64,000 nucleotides of DNA from NCBI GenBank assembly GCA_022708055.1, contig JAKIZK010000001.1:1-64000 (forward strand), written 5' to 3'. The position numbers and the translations under genes were made by a program. Shown in pieces: positions 1 to 10,585 of the stretch (the stretch's first letter is position 1; each line of letters begins with the position of its first letter). The notes under the pieces are model-generated. The model searched no databases. It saw only the letters and a list, made by a program, of their open reading frames with translations, and had not been told where the DNA came from. Source of the DNA: Bacteroidota bacterium (GTDB lineage: Bacteria > Bacteroidota > Bacteroidia > Chitinophagales > Chitinophagaceae).

Positions 1-3000
1 CTGCCCACCCACTTCATATAGTGCATGGGTTATTTGCCCCAGTGAACAATATTTTACCGTTTCCATCAGCTCCGCAAACAGGTTGCCGTTATTAATTGCA
101 ACGGTTTTTAATTTTTTCAAAGCATCCTGCGAACGGTCTTCATTTCGCTTCCAAAAAGCCTTTAGGTTATTAATCTGCTGCTCCTTTTCTTCTTCGGTAC
201 TGCGTATGACTTCGCCGGGTATGATGGTAGGCGACCCTTGATTGTTTAAAAATGTATTGACCCCCACAATCGGATATTCGCCTGTATGCTTCAGGTGTTC
301 GTAGTACAAACTTTCTTCCTGTATTTTATTGCGCTGATACATTCTTTCCATAGCTCCCAATACACCGCCCCTTTCTGAAATACGGTCAAACTCGGTGAGC
401 ACTGCTTCTTCTACCAAATCAGTCAGCTCTTCTACTGCAAAACTTCCTTGTATAAAATTTTCTGATTTTGCCGAACCCAACTCTCTGTTGATGATGAGCT
501 GTATGGCCATTGCTCTTCTTACACTTTCTTCGGTAGGCGTTGTAATAGCCTCATCATAAGCATTGGTGTGTAGCGAATTGCAGTTGTCGTATATGGCATA
601 CAGTGCTTGCAGCGTCGTACGTATATCATTAAAGTCAATTTCCTGCGCATGCAGGCTTCTGCCCGATGTCTGTATATGATACTTGAGCATCTGACTGCGC
701 TTGTTGGCTTTGTATTTATACTTCATCGATTTGGCCCAAATTCTTCTGGCTACACGACCTATTACACTGTACTCAGGATCCATGCCATTGCTGAAGAAAA
801 ATGAAAGATTGGGTGCAAAATCGTCAATATGCATGCCCCGGCTCAGGTAATACTCAACATAGGTAAAACCATTAGCCAGCGTAAAGGCGAGCTGCGTTAT
901 CGGGTTTGCTCCTGCTTCGGCTATATGATAACCGCTGATGGATACAGAATAAAAATTTCTGACCTTTTGTTCTATAAAATATTGCTGCACATCGCCCATC
1001 AGTTTCAGTGCAAACTCGGTAGAAAATATACAAGTGTTTTGTGCCTGATCTTCTTTTAAAATATCGGCCTGCACCGTTCCCCTTACCTGTTGCAGTGCTG
1101 CCTGTTTACATTGCGCATAGACATCAGCCGGCAATACTTCATCGCCGCTAAGTCCCAGCAGTTTTAATCCCAGCCCGTTATTGCCCTCGGGCAGCTGGCC
1201 GGGGAATAATGTATTGTTGTAAACAGGTAGTTTACTATCGGGGAATTTTTTCTTAAATGCATCTTCCGCCAGATTCCATTTTTTATTTTCTTCCAGCCAT
1301 TTTTCGCATTGCTGATCTATTGCTGCATTCATAAAGAAAGCAAGCAGCATGGGTGCCGGGCCATTAATGGTCATGCTTACCGACGTTTTAGGATCGCATA
1401 AGTCAAAGCCGCTGTACAGTTTTTTAGCATCATCCACCGTTGCTATACTTACACCGCTGTTTCCTACTTTTCCATAAATATCCGGACGATGATCCGGGTC
1501 TTCGCCGTACAAGGTTACACTGTCAAATGCTGTTGAAAGTCTTTTGGCAGGCTGTCCCATACTTACATAGTGAAAGCGTTTGTTGGTTCTTTCGGGTCCG
1601 CCTTCGCCGGCAAACATGCGGGTAGGGTCTTCACCTTCTCTTTTTAAAGGAAACACACCGGCCGTAAATGGAAAGTGACCAGCCACATTTTCTTCGGCCT
1701 GCCATTTTAAAATATCGCCCCAGTCTTTGTATTTTGGCAATACCACTTTGGGAACACGAGTACCACTCAGGCTGGTGGTAGTCATGGGCTGAGAAATAAT
1801 TTTCTCTCTTACCGTGTATTCATAATTATCTTTTTGATACTCGGCAAGTTTATTGGGCCAGTTTTGAATCAGCTTTCTAGATACGGGTGTAAGTTGATCG
1901 TTATAGAAAGCAATCTGTTCATCCAAAATTTTCAACAAAGCTTCATCAGCTTTTCCTTTCAATGCTTCTTTGGCTCCGGTCAGCTGATAAAGTTTTGAAG
2001 CCAGGGCAGATTGATCTTTCACCAATTGGTCGTAGTTGCGGTTGTTATCGCTGATTTCGCTGAGGTAGCGTGCCCTTGCCGGTGGTATCACGGCCTGAGA
2101 AACTTTTGCTGTTACCTCAAAATGGATTTCACCAAATTTCTTTCCCGTCTTTTCTTCAATTTTCTTGAGCAGCAAGGCGAAGAGTTGGTTTACGCCTTCA
2201 TCATTAAACTTGCTGGCCATAGTGCCAATGATGGGCAACTCTTCATTCTTAGCAGCAAACAGCAGATGATTACGCTTGTATTGTTTTCTCACATCGGCTA
2301 ATGCATCCAGTGCGCCGGCTTTGTCAAACTTATTAATACACACCACATCTGCATAGTCCAGCATGTTTATTTTTTCTAATTGTGATGCAGCACCATACTC
2401 AGGCGTCATTACATACATACTCACATTACAAAATTCAAGTATAGATGCATCGCTTTGTCCTACGCCGGCACTTTCCAAAATGATAAAATCAAAATCTGCC
2501 GCACGACAGATATCAATGGCATCTTGCACTGCGCTACTGAGTGCCGTATTATCATCTCGTGTGGCAAGGCTGCGCATATAAGCCCTTGGATGGTTGATGG
2601 CATTCATTCTGATGCGGTCGCCCAGCAAAGCACCACCGGTTTTTTTCTTGGATGGATCCACAGAAATAACCGCAATGGTTTTGTCAGAAAAATTATTGAG
2701 AAAGCGACGAACAATTTCATCGGTAACGGATGATTTTCCGGCGCCGCCGGTTCCGGTGATACCCAATACAGGAATACTTTTCTGTTCATCTGCAACTGAT
2801 GTCAAATCTTTTGTAATTCCGTTTTCAGCATTGGTAATACGGCGAGCAATTACTCTTACATCTTTTACTTCGCCGAGCTGTAGTGGCGTAGGATAATCGG
2901 CTTTCCCGTTCAGCGGTATATCACATTGTTTTATTACATCTTCAATCATGCCTTCCAGTCCCATATTTCTTCCATCGTCGGGCGAATAGATGCGGGTGAT

Positions 3001-3342
3001 TCCATACTCTTGCAATTCTTCTATTTCTTCCGGCAAAATGGTACCGCCTCCACCGCCAAAAATTTTGATATGCCCACATCCGTTATCATCCAGCAGGTCT
3101 TTCATGTACTTAAAAAACTCAACATGCCCACCCTGATAGCTGGTAATGGCTATGCCCTGTACGTCTTCTTCAATAGCAGTTTCCACAATATCTTTTACCG
3201 AGCGATTGTGCCCCAGGTGAATAATTTCGACACCCTTGCTTTGCATAATACGGCGCATGATGTTGATGGCTGCATCGTGCCCGTCAAAAAGGCTGGCAGC
3301 AGTAACAATTCGAACCCGATGTTGATCAGATGTTTTGCTCAT
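1..3342 (-). CDS. icmF: Fused isobutyryl-CoA mutase IcmF (3' end cut by window edge)
   Basis: Adenosylcobalamin-dependent mutase interconverting isobutyryl-CoA and n-butyryl-CoA, with its G-protein chaperone fused into the chain. The frame is open for 1114 codons from the ATG at 3342 to base 1, with no stop before the edge; IcmF proteins are about this long, so only a few C-terminal residues should be missing. The N-terminal B12 domain carries D20-x-H22 (FDGHDA), whose His is the cobalt ligand. A GTPase domain follows with P-loop GTGGAGKSS near residues 195-205. A long linker leads to the mutase barrel from about residue 560 (sequences such as [15 protein letters not shown]). A TAaaTTTG box lies 15 bp upstream. 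The order B12 domain, GTPase, mutase is diagnostic of IcmF and not of methylmalonyl-CoA mutase. Some IcmF relatives act on pivalyl- or isovaleryl-CoA, so substrate is inferred. Confidence 0.94.
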   Translation of the reverse strand, partial: MSKTSDQHRVRIVTAASLFDGHDAAINIMRRIMQSKGVEIIHLGHNRSVKDIVETAIEEDVQGIAITSYQGGHVEFFKYMKDLLDDNGCGHIKIFGGGGGTILPEEIEELQEYGITRIYSPDDGRNMGLEGMIEDVIKQCDIPLNGKADYPTPLQLGEVKDVRVIARRITNAENGITKDLTSVADEQKSIPVLGITGTGGAGKSSVTDEIVRRFLNNFSDKTIAVISVDPSKKKTGGALLGDRIRMNAINHPRAYMRSLATRDDNTALSSAVQDAIDICRAADFDFIILESAGVGQSDASILEFCNVSMYVMTPEYGAASQLEKINMLDYADVVCINKFDKAGALDALADVRKQYKRNHLLFAAKNEELPIIGTMASKFNDEGVNQLFALLLKKIEEKTGKKFGEIHFEVTAKVSQAVIPPARARYLSEISDNNRNYDQLVKDQSALASKLYQLTGAKEALKGKADEALLKILDEQIAFYNDQLTPVSRKLIQNWPNKLAEYQKDNYEYTVREKIISQPMTTTSLSGTRVPKVVLPKYKDWGDILKWQAEENVAGHFPFTAGVFPLKREGEDPTRMFAGEGGPERTNKRFHYVSMGQPAKRLSTAFDSVTLYGEDPDHRPDIYGKVGNSGVSIATVDDAKKLYSGFDLCDPKTSVSMTINGPAPMLLAFFMNAAIDQQCEKWLEENKKWNLAEDAFKKKFPDSKLPVYNNTLFPGQLPEGNNGLGLKLLGLSGDEVLPADVYAQCKQAALQQVRGTVQADILKEDQAQNTCIFSTEFALKLMGDVQQYFIEQKVRNFYSVSISGYHIAEAGANPITQLAFTLANGFTYVEYYLSRGMHIDDFAPNLSFFFSNGMDPEYSVIGRVARRIWAKSMKYKYKANKRSQMLKYHIQTSGRSLHAQEIDFNDIRTTLQALYAIYDNCNSLHTNAYDEAITTPTEESVRRAMAIQLIINRELGSAKSENFIQGSFAVEELTDLVEEAVLTEFDRISERGGVLGAMERMYQRNKIQEESLYYEHLKHTGEYPIVGVNTFLNNQGSPTIIPGEVIRSTEEEKEQQINNLKAFWKRNEDRSQDALKKLKTVAINNGNLFAELMETVKYCSLGQITHALYEVGGQ

Positions 3343-3758
3343 AGAAATAATAAAAGGCAAATTTAGCTTAAAAAGCTAATGACTGTTAGCGTTTGAAAAA
3401 TGCAAAAGTTGACTGCCGGGAATGATTTATATAAAGAAATAGCTGTGGGTAAGTTGACTATATATCTTAACGAATTTGGGGTTCCTACAAAAACATCTTG
3501 AATGAAAGTCATAATACAGATCAACCTGCCACAATTTTGTTGCATAGCTGCTGACTGTTAAATAAAGAAAGTGTTATGATCATTGGAGTCTTAGAACCCA
3601 TTCGCAGTATTCATAATTACTTATGTTATGTCATTATTTATATTGACCTTTATTCTTGAAAGGCGCAAGTCCTCAATTATCATTGATAAAAAAATTAGAG
3701 GCTTTATATTATTTATCAGCCATTTTGCACAAGCCGCAGATTAGCTGATATTTGTTAT
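3343..3758. other. Divergent intergenic region between icmF and asnB
   Basis: A 416-bp AT-rich gap separating the divergent icmF and asnB genes. Apart from the icmF -7 box, I see no RNA gene, strong hairpin or credible coding sequence. A 60-codon minus-strand frame inside it has no recognisable features. Confidence 0.5.
3358..3365 (-). promoter_or_regulatory. -7 promoter box (TAAATTTG) of icmF
   Basis: The minus strand reads TAAATTTG, matching the Bacteroidota -7 consensus TAnnTTTG, 15 bp before the icmF ATG. No convincing -33 TTTG is visible at standard spacing. Confidence 0.5.
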
Positions 3759-5603
3759 ATGTGTGGCATTGCCGGAATTATACAAACCAATCCTTCGCTA
3801 TATCAGCAACTGCATCTTAAAAAAATGACTGATGCGCTGGCACATCGCGGGCCCGATGGTGAAGGACATTGGCAAAATGATTCTCAAACCGTTTTACTGG
3901 GGCATCGCCGTCTGGCGATTATTGACTTATCCGAAGCGGCTCATCAACCCTTTCATTTTCTGAACCGCTACACCATTATTCACAATGGTGAAATTTATAA
4001 TTACATTGAACTCAGAGAAATTCTTCAGAAGAAAGGATATCATTTTTCTTCGCAATCTGATACAGAAGTAATTGTTGCCGCCTACGATTGCTGGAAGGAA
4101 GACTGTCTGCAACAGTTTGACGGCATGTTTGCATTCGCCATTTGGGATGAAAAAGAAAAAGAATTATTTGCCGCCCGGGATCGCTTTGGCGAAAAACCAT
4201 TTTTCTATACTTACGATCATAATCGCTTTTTATTTGCCTCCGAAATGAAAGCCCTGTGGGCCGGCGTTGTGGAAAAGCAACCTAATCTCAAAATGCTTTT
4301 CAACTTTATTACTATTGGCTATACCGACAATCCGGAAAGACCCGAAGAAACATTCTATCAAAATATTTTCAAACTGCCTGCATCATCGTATTTAAAATTT
4401 TCTTTTGTCTATTTTAATTACACTGTAAAAAAATACTGGAACCTTGATCCTGAAAAGGAAAAAAAATCCATAACTGAAAGCGAAGCAATAGAACAATTTA
4501 ATTTTTTATTGACTGAATCAGTAAAAAGAAGACTACGCAGCGATGTAGCCGTGGGGGCCTCGCTCAGTGGTGGGCTGGATAGCTCATCCATAGTAACTCG
4601 TATGTGCCAAGCCGGCCAGATGCCGAAGACTTTTACAGCAAGCTTTCCGGGTTTTGAAAAAGATGAAACTGCATTTGCACAATTGATTACACAACAATAT
4701 AACTTAACTAATCATCCGGTTTCAGTTAATGGAGATGCACTCATTACCGATTGGGAAAAACTTTGTTATCATCAGGAAGAGCCATTTGGCTCGGCCAGCA
4801 TCTATGCACAGTATAAAGTGTATGAAAAAGCAAAGCAGCAACAAGTGAAAGTTTTGCTTGACGGACAAGGTGCTGATGAAACCCTGGCCGGTTATCATAA
4901 ATATTATAAATGGTACTGGCAGGAGCTTTTTAGAAATAGAAAACTATCTGGCCGGAAAGAATTAATTGCGGCCCGAAAACTCGGCATCAATGAGCCGTTT
5001 ACATGGAAAAATAAAATTGCAGCCTGGTTCCCATCATTTGCATCTATTGTAATGGAACGGCAATATCTTGCCAGGGCATTATCGCATCCTGACTTAACAT
5101 TAGATTTTATTCAACATCAAAGCAGCGAAGCATACTACACACCGCCCGATTATTTTAATTTGAACGGTGTACTTTATTTCAACACATTTACCCATGGACT
5201 GGAAGAGTTGCTTCGGTTTGCCGACCGTAATGCTATGGCAAATGGAGTAGAAGTGCGTTTACCTTTCTTATCTCACGATTTGGTAAACTTTCTTTTTTCA
5301 CTTCCTGCTCATTTTAAAATAAGAGATGGTTATACCAAATGGCTGTTAAGGAAAACGACAGAAAAAGATTTACCTGCTGCCATCGCATGGCGAACAGATA
5401 AAATTGGCTTTGAGCCACCACAGCAACAATGGATGGAACTGAAGCCGGTTCAGGATAAAATACAAGCCGCTAAAGAAATATTGATAACAGAAAAAATATT
5501 AAAGCCGGAAGTAGTTTCCAAAAAAATTAAACCTGTAGCTGCAAATGATACTGCGAGCGACGATTGGAGATACTTATCAGCAGCGAGTATTTTTGAAAAA
5601 TAA
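3759..5603 (+). CDS. asnB: Asparagine synthase (glutamine-hydrolysing)
   Basis: Makes asparagine from aspartate, ATP and glutamine in the cytoplasm. The chain starts MCGIAGI, so Cys2 is free to serve as the glutaminase nucleophile after Met removal, which fixes the start. The N-terminal class II amidotransferase domain (about 1-200) has HRGPDGEG, GHRRLAIIDLS and NGEIYNY. The synthetase domain carries the ATP pyrophosphatase loop SGGLDSSS near residues 269-276, then LDGQGADETLAGY and the VEVRLPFL segment. At 614 aa it is a normal full-length AsnB. It stands alone, not in a capsule or glycan cluster, so a role in ordinary asparagine supply is more likely than in modifying a secreted polymer; paralogues of this family do both. 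Confidence 0.93.
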   Translation: MCGIAGIIQTNPSLYQQLHLKKMTDALAHRGPDGEGHWQNDSQTVLLGHRRLAIIDLSEAAHQPFHFLNRYTIIHNGEIYNYIELREILQKKGYHFSSQSDTEVIVAAYDCWKEDCLQQFDGMFAFAIWDEKEKELFAARDRFGEKPFFYTYDHNRFLFASEMKALWAGVVEKQPNLKMLFNFITIGYTDNPERPEETFYQNIFKLPASSYLKFSFVYFNYTVKKYWNLDPEKEKKSITESEAIEQFNFLLTESVKRRLRSDVAVGASLSGGLDSSSIVTRMCQAGQMPKTFTASFPGFEKDETAFAQLITQQYNLTNHPVSVNGDALITDWEKLCYHQEEPFGSASIYAQYKVYEKAKQQQVKVLLDGQGADETLAGYHKYYKWYWQELFRNRKLSGRKELIAARKLGINEPFTWKNKIAAWFPSFASIVMERQYLARALSHPDLTLDFIQHQSSEAYYTPPDYFNLNGVLYFNTFTHGLEELLRFADRNAMANGVEVRLPFLSHDLVNFLFSLPAHFKIRDGYTKWLLRKTTEKDLPAAIAWRTDKIGFEPPQQQWMELKPVQDKIQAAKEILITEKILKPEVVSKKIKPVAANDTASDDWRYLSAASIFEK

Positions 5604-6498
5604 TAGAAGTAATTTGCTTTTAGTTATAATTTAATAAGCGCTCATTAAAAGCATGCTTTACTTTAACTGAGATGTTGAATACACCTACGTAGTTATCATA
5701 ATTATTTAGCGATTGCTTTTAAATCATACATCAATTAATAATTTTGATATGCTGTCCCTACAGGACAATGCTTCATTGATTATATTTCTTGTTACCAATA
5801 TCTAAGCCCTATGGGCTTTGTCACTAGCTTTCATTTTGTTTTCCTTAGTTGGCTTCATTATTATCCAATGAAATGGTATTTTCAAATTTTAAAAATATAT
5901 TTTTATCAGAAATAAAACGGCAACAAAATGCAATCGCTTTCCTAATTTCCAAAATGGGATTTAGCTTTTGTGTGATTCATTTATTAGCCTGCTTCAAAGG
6001 ATTGAGCTTTTCAATCTCTCGTTTTATTTCAGCATCTTTGCTATTCAACCTATGCAGTTATCATTATTATTTTGTGAATGCTTTTAAATCATACATCACT
6101 TAATAATTTTGATATGTTGTCCCTACGGGACAATGCATCACTGTTGTTATCTCTTGTTACCAATATCTAAGCCCTATGGGCTTTGTAACCTGCTTGCTTC
6201 TTGTTTTCTCTTTGTTGGTTTCTCTATAATCCAAAGAACTGGTAATATCAAATTTTAAAAATAAATTGTGGCTTTAGGTGCAAAATATTGGCAACAAAAT
6301 GTAATCGCTTTCCTATTTTCTCCAAAGGGATAAAACCAGATTATTAATTCATTTTTGCTGCTTTTGAAAGATTTGATGATTTATTTTTTTCTTGAAATGA
6401 TTTAGCCTTTTTGTGATTCATATTTAAGCTTGTTTCAAAGAATTGAGCTTTTCAATCTCTCGTTTTATTTCAGCATCTTTGCTATTCAATTCATAAAT
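5604..6498. repeat. Intergenic region with a ~366-bp imperfect tandem duplication carrying hairpins
   Basis: Two diverged copies start near 5714 and 6080, each opening with the same 'gcttttaaatcatacatca' block. Shared landmarks are a TGTCC...GGACA hairpin (about 5751 and 6117), the AAGCCCTATGGGCTT hairpin (about 5803 and 6169), a 'gcaacaaaatg' block, and a 48-bp block identical in both copies (6001-6048 and 6442-6489). Copy 2 is longer and ends nine bases before the next gene's ATG. No credible coding sequence; two short frames here are repeat by-products. Confidence 0.8.
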
Positions 6499-7638
6499 AT
6501 GAAACCCGCTACTAAATACATTCATGCCGGTATGAACCCCGACCCCAGTACCGGTGCTATTATTCCCCCAGTTTATCAAACCAGCACTTATGTGCAAGAA
6601 GCACCTGCTACACATAAAGGTTATGAATACGCAAGAAGTCAGAACCCTACACGTACTGCTTTAGAAGAAGCCTATGCAGCAATTGAAAACGGAAACTATG
6701 CCCTGGCTTTTAGCAGTGGTGTTGCAGCTACTGATGCGGTTATTAAATTATTACAACCGGGCGATGAGGTCATTTGTGCCAATGATATGTACGGCGGCAC
6801 TTATCGATTGTTTACCAAAGTGTTTGAAAAGTTCGGTATTCGTTTTATTTATGTTGATACTACAAAAACAGAAAATATTAGAAAATCCGTTACCGATAAA
6901 ACAAAACTAATCTGGATTGAAACGCCTACCAATCCGTTGATGAATATTACGGACATAGCAGCAGTAGCCAAAATCGCAAAACCCAAAAATATCTTAGTGG
7001 CAGTTGATAATACTTTTGCATCGCCCGCATTGCAAAATCCACTGGATTGCGGCGCCGATATTGTGATGCATTCAGCTACAAAATATCTGGGCGGCCATAG
7101 CGATGTGATACAAGGTGCATTAATGATGAATGATAAAGACCTGCGTGAAAAATTATATTTTATTCAAAAAAGTTGTGGTGCTGTACCCGGACCCATGGAT
7201 TGTTTTTTGGTACTGCGGGGTATCAAAACACTCGGTGTAAGAATGAAAGCACACTGCGAGAATGGGGCCAAAATTGCAAACTGGCTTAAAGCAAATCCAA
7301 AAGTGGGAAAAGTTTATTGGCCGGGATTTGAAGATCATCCGGGGCATGAAGTGGCAAAAAAGCAAATGAAAGCATTTGGTGGAATGATTTCTTTTGAATT
7401 GAAAAATGATAGTGTAGAAGAAGCAAAAAGAGTTTTGTCATCTACGCATTTATTTTCATTGGCCGAAAGCCTGGGCGGTGTGGAAAGCCTGATCAATCAT
7501 CCGGCAAGTATGACACATGCTTCTATACCAAGAGAAGAAAGAATTAAAAACGGATTGAGCGATTCATTAATCAGACTAAGTGTGGGAATAGAAGACGGTG
7601 ATGATTTGATAGAAGATCTGAACAAAGCGATTGGATAA
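6499..7638 (+). CDS. Cystathionine gamma-synthase / gamma-lyase family PLP enzyme
   Basis: A 379-aa member of the Cys/Met-metabolism PLP family, which joins O-acyl-homoserine to cysteine (MetB) or splits cystathionine or methionine (lyases). The PLP lysine is K195 in [11 protein letters not shown]; other family marks are [19 protein letters not shown] and the C-terminal [17 protein letters not shown]. The frame is open further upstream, but those 23 codons lie inside the intergenic repeat and have no family similarity, so I start at [11 protein letters not shown]. The PLP-site sequence fits both synthases and gamma-lyases; sequence alone does not settle the direction. Nothing nearby forms a methionine operon; metH lies far away in this window. 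Confidence 0.88.
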   Translation: MKPATKYIHAGMNPDPSTGAIIPPVYQTSTYVQEAPATHKGYEYARSQNPTRTALEEAYAAIENGNYALAFSSGVAATDAVIKLLQPGDEVICANDMYGGTYRLFTKVFEKFGIRFIYVDTTKTENIRKSVTDKTKLIWIETPTNPLMNITDIAAVAKIAKPKNILVAVDNTFASPALQNPLDCGADIVMHSATKYLGGHSDVIQGALMMNDKDLREKLYFIQKSCGAVPGPMDCFLVLRGIKTLGVRMKAHCENGAKIANWLKANPKVGKVYWPGFEDHPGHEVAKKQMKAFGGMISFELKNDSVEEAKRVLSSTHLFSLAESLGGVESLINHPASMTHASIPREERIKNGLSDSLIRLSVGIEDGDDLIEDLNKAIG

Positions 7639-7683
7639 AATAATATTCTTCAACAGAAAAAAATTTTGGAGCATTTACATTCT

Positions 7684-8616
7684 ATGAAGCCGGAAAAAGT
7701 CATTTCTGCATATCATGATTTTTGGCTGCGGCTTTGCGTATCAGTATTATTGGCATTTTTCTTTGTATTTCTGGGTTCGGATTCATTGACGGATATTATT
7801 AAGGGGAAATATTTTATTGCCGATGTACTGGCAGGATTTATCTTAAGTTTTATCGTAACAACTTTTATCAACCTTGTTAATGCATATCTGGACACACAAT
7901 ATCCCTGGCATCCACATTTTGCTACCCGATTATTATATCAGATAATTGCAGGAGTGGTTGTGCCAGCTGCTTTTGTGCTGGGCTTTATGTACACTTATCT
8001 GATTGTTCTGTTGGGATTTACATCTCAGGAAGTTCAGTTTTTTCATACGGAATTTCCCATATCCATTTTATTTATCATTTTTTGGAATGTCGTTTATGTG
8101 AGTTACTTTTTTTATAAGGAATCAAAAAAACAAAAGATAGAACTCCATTCTTTGAAAGAACAGTTATTTACGCTTCAGCAGGTCAATACGGGAGAAGAAA
8201 TTTTGCCGTTGATTCCGCAAAGCGGGGAGCAAGTGAATGCAGATGAAGAAATATTGAATGAAACCGGCAGTGATAGTAAAATAAAAATTCTGGTTGCGGT
8301 ATCAGGCAATAAAAACATTCCGATACCGGTTGAAAGCATCGCTTATTTTTTTAAAGCCGGCAGTTTTACAACACTAAAAACTTTTCAATCAGATACCTAT
8401 TTATTAAATCATTCTCTTGATGAGTTGGTTCGCCTGTTGGATGAATTTATATTCTTTCGGGCCAACCGCCAATTCATTATCAACAACAAAGCCTGTCATT
8501 ATTTCACAAATGAAGAGAATGGAAAACTCGCCTTACAGCTAATTCCTGCACACACAGAAGAGGTTGTGATCAGTCAAAAACGTGCAGCAGCTTTTAAAGA
8601 CTGGCTTAGTCAATAA
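7684..8616 (+). CDS. Membrane-anchored LytTR-type DNA-binding regulator
   Basis: 310 aa. The first ~150 residues hold about four hydrophobic segments (LCVSVLLAFFFVFLG, ADVLAGFILSFIVTTF and others). The C-terminal ~110 residues are a LytTR DNA-binding domain: a beta-rich start (IPVESIAYFFKAGSF), then the typical HSLDELVRLLDEFIFFRANRQFIIN. LytTR domains bind direct repeats in promoters; a membrane-anchored version without receiver or kinase suggests a one-component sensor. The frame extends six codons upstream to a TTG, but ATG at 7684 is the likelier start. It begins 45 bp after the PLP enzyme and may be cotranscribed. Targets are unknown; the downstream GIN lipoprotein has its own promoter box. 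Confidence 0.82.
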   Translation: MKPEKVISAYHDFWLRLCVSVLLAFFFVFLGSDSLTDIIKGKYFIADVLAGFILSFIVTTFINLVNAYLDTQYPWHPHFATRLLYQIIAGVVVPAAFVLGFMYTYLIVLLGFTSQEVQFFHTEFPISILFIIFWNVVYVSYFFYKESKKQKIELHSLKEQLFTLQQVNTGEEILPLIPQSGEQVNADEEILNETGSDSKIKILVAVSGNKNIPIPVESIAYFFKAGSFTTLKTFQSDTYLLNHSLDELVRLLDEFIFFRANRQFIINNKACHYFTNEENGKLALQLIPAHTEEVVISQKRAAAFKDWLSQ

Positions 8617-8720
8617 TTTTCATATTATTTCGGAATCTATTTTACCTGTTTCAATAGTTTTTTTCACTCCTTCATAACACCATTCATATATTTCAGACAA
8701 AAAGCACATTTAAGTGGTTA

Positions 8721-8728
8721 TATTTTTG
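8721..8728 (+). promoter_or_regulatory. -7 promoter box (TATTTTTG) of the GIN lipoprotein gene
   Basis: Matches TAnnTTTG, about 45 bp upstream of the ATG at 8773. The -33 element is not obvious. Confidence 0.4.
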
Positions 8729-8772
8729 AACCTATAACTATGAAAATTTTTTAAACAATTTAATTCAAGAAA

Positions 8773-9429
8773 ATGAAAACAAGAATCTCTGTAGTGGCTT
8801 TTGCAGCCATTTTGGCATTTAGCTCCTGTTCCAAAGAACATATTAAAGGCAATGGAACAACTGTAACTGAAACAAGAACCGTATCGGGATTTTCAAAAAT
8901 TGACGCATCCGGAAGTTCAAAAGTATATATAACCCAGGGTGCTGTTTTTAAAGTAGAAGTAAAAGGCTATAGCAATTTACTGCCTTATTATGAAACCAAA
9001 CAGGTAAATAATACTTTACAGTTAGGATACAAGCAAGATGTAAATGTGAAGAATGATAACATTGAAGTGTATGTTACCTTACCCGCATTAACGGGTTTGG
9101 AACTGGAAGGATCAGGCGATATACATACAGCCGGAGTATTTGCGGGCAATGCAACATTTGAAGCAAAAATTTCTGGTTCCGGAAATATTTATTTCAGCAA
9201 CGGCACTACCAATCAATACAATGCTACCATTTCAGGTAGTGGCAATATTTATACATTAGATATGGTAACCGATAAAGCGGATATTGATATTTCAGGCAGT
9301 GGTAGTACTGAGATAACAGCCCTTACTCAACTAAAAGTAAAAATTGCCGGAAGCGGTAATGTTTATTATCGTGGAACTCCTGTCATTACAACCAACATTT
9401 CGGGCAGTGGTGCCGTATTACCAAAATAA
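8773..9429 (+). CDS. Lipoprotein with head-GIN (DUF2807) domain
   Basis: 218 aa. A lipoprotein signal ends at LAFSSCSK, so Cys19 should be lipidated. The rest is a repetitive beta-rich sequence with the motif SGSGN/SGSGS recurring at roughly 18-20-residue steps (ISGSGNIYF, ISGSGNIYT, ISGSGSTEI, IAGSGNVYY, ISGSGAV), the hallmark of the DUF2807 auto-transporter-adhesin-like head domain common in Bacteroidota. It probably folds as a short beta-solenoid on the cell surface or in the periplasm. No function has been proven for the family; adhesion is only suggested by its name. Preceded by a LytTR regulator and followed 39 bp later by a TIGR02757 gene. Confidence 0.88.
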   Translation: MKTRISVVAFAAILAFSSCSKEHIKGNGTTVTETRTVSGFSKIDASGSSKVYITQGAVFKVEVKGYSNLLPYYETKQVNNTLQLGYKQDVNVKNDNIEVYVTLPALTGLELEGSGDIHTAGVFAGNATFEAKISGSGNIYFSNGTTNQYNATISGSGNIYTLDMVTDKADIDISGSGSTEITALTQLKVKIAGSGNVYYRGTPVITTNISGSGAVLPK

Positions 9430-9468
9430 TGACTTGGCAAATTGTTTATACTTTCGTTTATTAAGAGT

Positions 9469-10230
9469 ATGGACAACAAAGCGGTCATAAAATTTTTGAA
9501 TGAAAAGGCTGAAGCATTTAATCAGCCTTTTTTTATTCCCAATGATCCTATTTCTATTCCGCATCTTTTTTCAAAAAAACAGGATATTGAAATTGCCGCA
9601 TTCTTTGCTGCCATCTTTGCCTGGGGTAATCGTACTACCATCATCAACAAATCGAAGGAACTGATGCAGCGGATGCATCAGTCGCCACACAATTTTATTC
9701 TTCATCATAAACCCAAAGAATTAAAAAACCTTTTGGATTTCAAGCACCGCACTTTCAACAGTACGGATCTTTTGTATTTTATTGAATTTTTAAAACATCA
9801 TTATAGCCGGCACCATACATTGGAAAAAGCTTTTATCATGCATGGCCGTAGCAGCAGTGAAATGCTCACAGGGTTTTATCATTATTTCTTTTCCTTGCCA
9901 CACATACCGGCACGCACAAAAAAACATATAGCCACACCTGAAAAAAACGCAACCTGCAAGCGACTGAATATGTTTTTGAGGTGGATGGTACGGCAGGATA
10001 ACAAAGGTGTTGATTTTGGAATCTGGAAAAACATATCGCCTGCACAATTAATCATTCCACTGGATGTGCATGTGGCCAGGGTGGCAAGACGGCTTGGAAT
10101 TTTAAAAAGAAAACAAACCGACTGGCAGGCTGCACTGGAGCTAACCGAATTTTTAAGAACTTTGGACAAGGATGATCCGGCGAAATATGATTTTGCATTG
10201 TTTGGCTTGGGCGCTATTGAAAAATTTTAA
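9469..10230 (+). CDS. TIGR02757 family protein (DUF2400)
   Basis: 253 aa, cytoplasmic. Matches the conserved TIGR02757 family: start region DPISIPHLFSKKQDIEIAAF, then FFAAIFAWGNRTTIINK, the central LNMFLRWMVRQD and the C-terminal LDVHVARVARRLGIL. The central and C-terminal helical motifs recall HhH-type DNA glycosylases (WMVR, LDxHV), which suggests nucleic-acid binding, but no activity is established for the family. The open frame extends back to a TTG at 9442; the ATG at 9469 gives the expected N-terminus. A TActTTCG element (one mismatch to the -7 consensus) lies about 16 bp upstream. Confidence 0.85.
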   Translation: MDNKAVIKFLNEKAEAFNQPFFIPNDPISIPHLFSKKQDIEIAAFFAAIFAWGNRTTIINKSKELMQRMHQSPHNFILHHKPKELKNLLDFKHRTFNSTDLLYFIEFLKHHYSRHHTLEKAFIMHGRSSSEMLTGFYHYFFSLPHIPARTKKHIATPEKNATCKRLNMFLRWMVRQDNKGVDFGIWKNISPAQLIIPLDVHVARVARRLGILKRKQTDWQAALELTEFLRTLDKDDPAKYDFALFGLGAIEKF

Positions 10231-10266
10231 CCGTTAGGCTACTAAACATCTTCTGAAAATAAAAAA

Positions 10267-10581
10267 ATGGACTTACAAATAGTTTCAAATATCAATCAGT
10301 CTTTGGATACTGCCATTCAGGCAAGTACACAGGAAGAATTGAAACTAAAACTGACAACTCATATCAATGATTTATTGCTGCATGATTTTGAAAAACTGAT
10401 TTCAATACTTTATCGCATTGATGTTTCTGAAAATAAATTAAGAAATATGCTTTCGGTACATCATACTGAAGATGCGGCCAAAATTATTGCTGCGCTTATT
10501 ATAGAAAGACAACTGCAAAAAATAGAAAGCAGGAAAAACAATAGCCGGAATCAGCATATACCCGAAGATGAAAAATGGTGA
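10267..10581 (+). CDS. Small conserved-looking cytoplasmic protein of unknown function
   Basis: 104 aa, mostly alpha-helical by composition (SLDTAIQASTQEELKLKLTT, DFEKLISILYRIDVSENKL), with a charged hydrophilic tail. No signal peptide or membrane segment. It follows the TIGR02757 gene by 36 bp on the same strand and is probably its operon partner. The coding sense is convincing from the amphipathic helix pattern and clean ATG, but I do not recognise a named family. Confidence 0.65.
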   Translation: MDLQIVSNINQSLDTAIQASTQEELKLKLTTHINDLLLHDFEKLISILYRIDVSENKLRNMLSVHHTEDAAKIIAALIIERQLQKIESRKNNSRNQHIPEDEKW

Positions 10582-10585
10582 GCTG

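Noticed and set aside
2926..3366. 146-codon plus-strand frame
   Set aside because: It is antisense to the icmF N-terminus, which has clear B12-domain sequence on the other strand.
3363..3545. 60-codon minus-strand frame upstream of icmF
   Set aside because: No start context, no family features, and it overlaps the probable icmF promoter.
5849..6103. 84-codon frame in the asnB-PLP intergenic region
   Set aside because: It lies inside the duplicated hairpin element and is not kept in the second copy, so it is not a gene.
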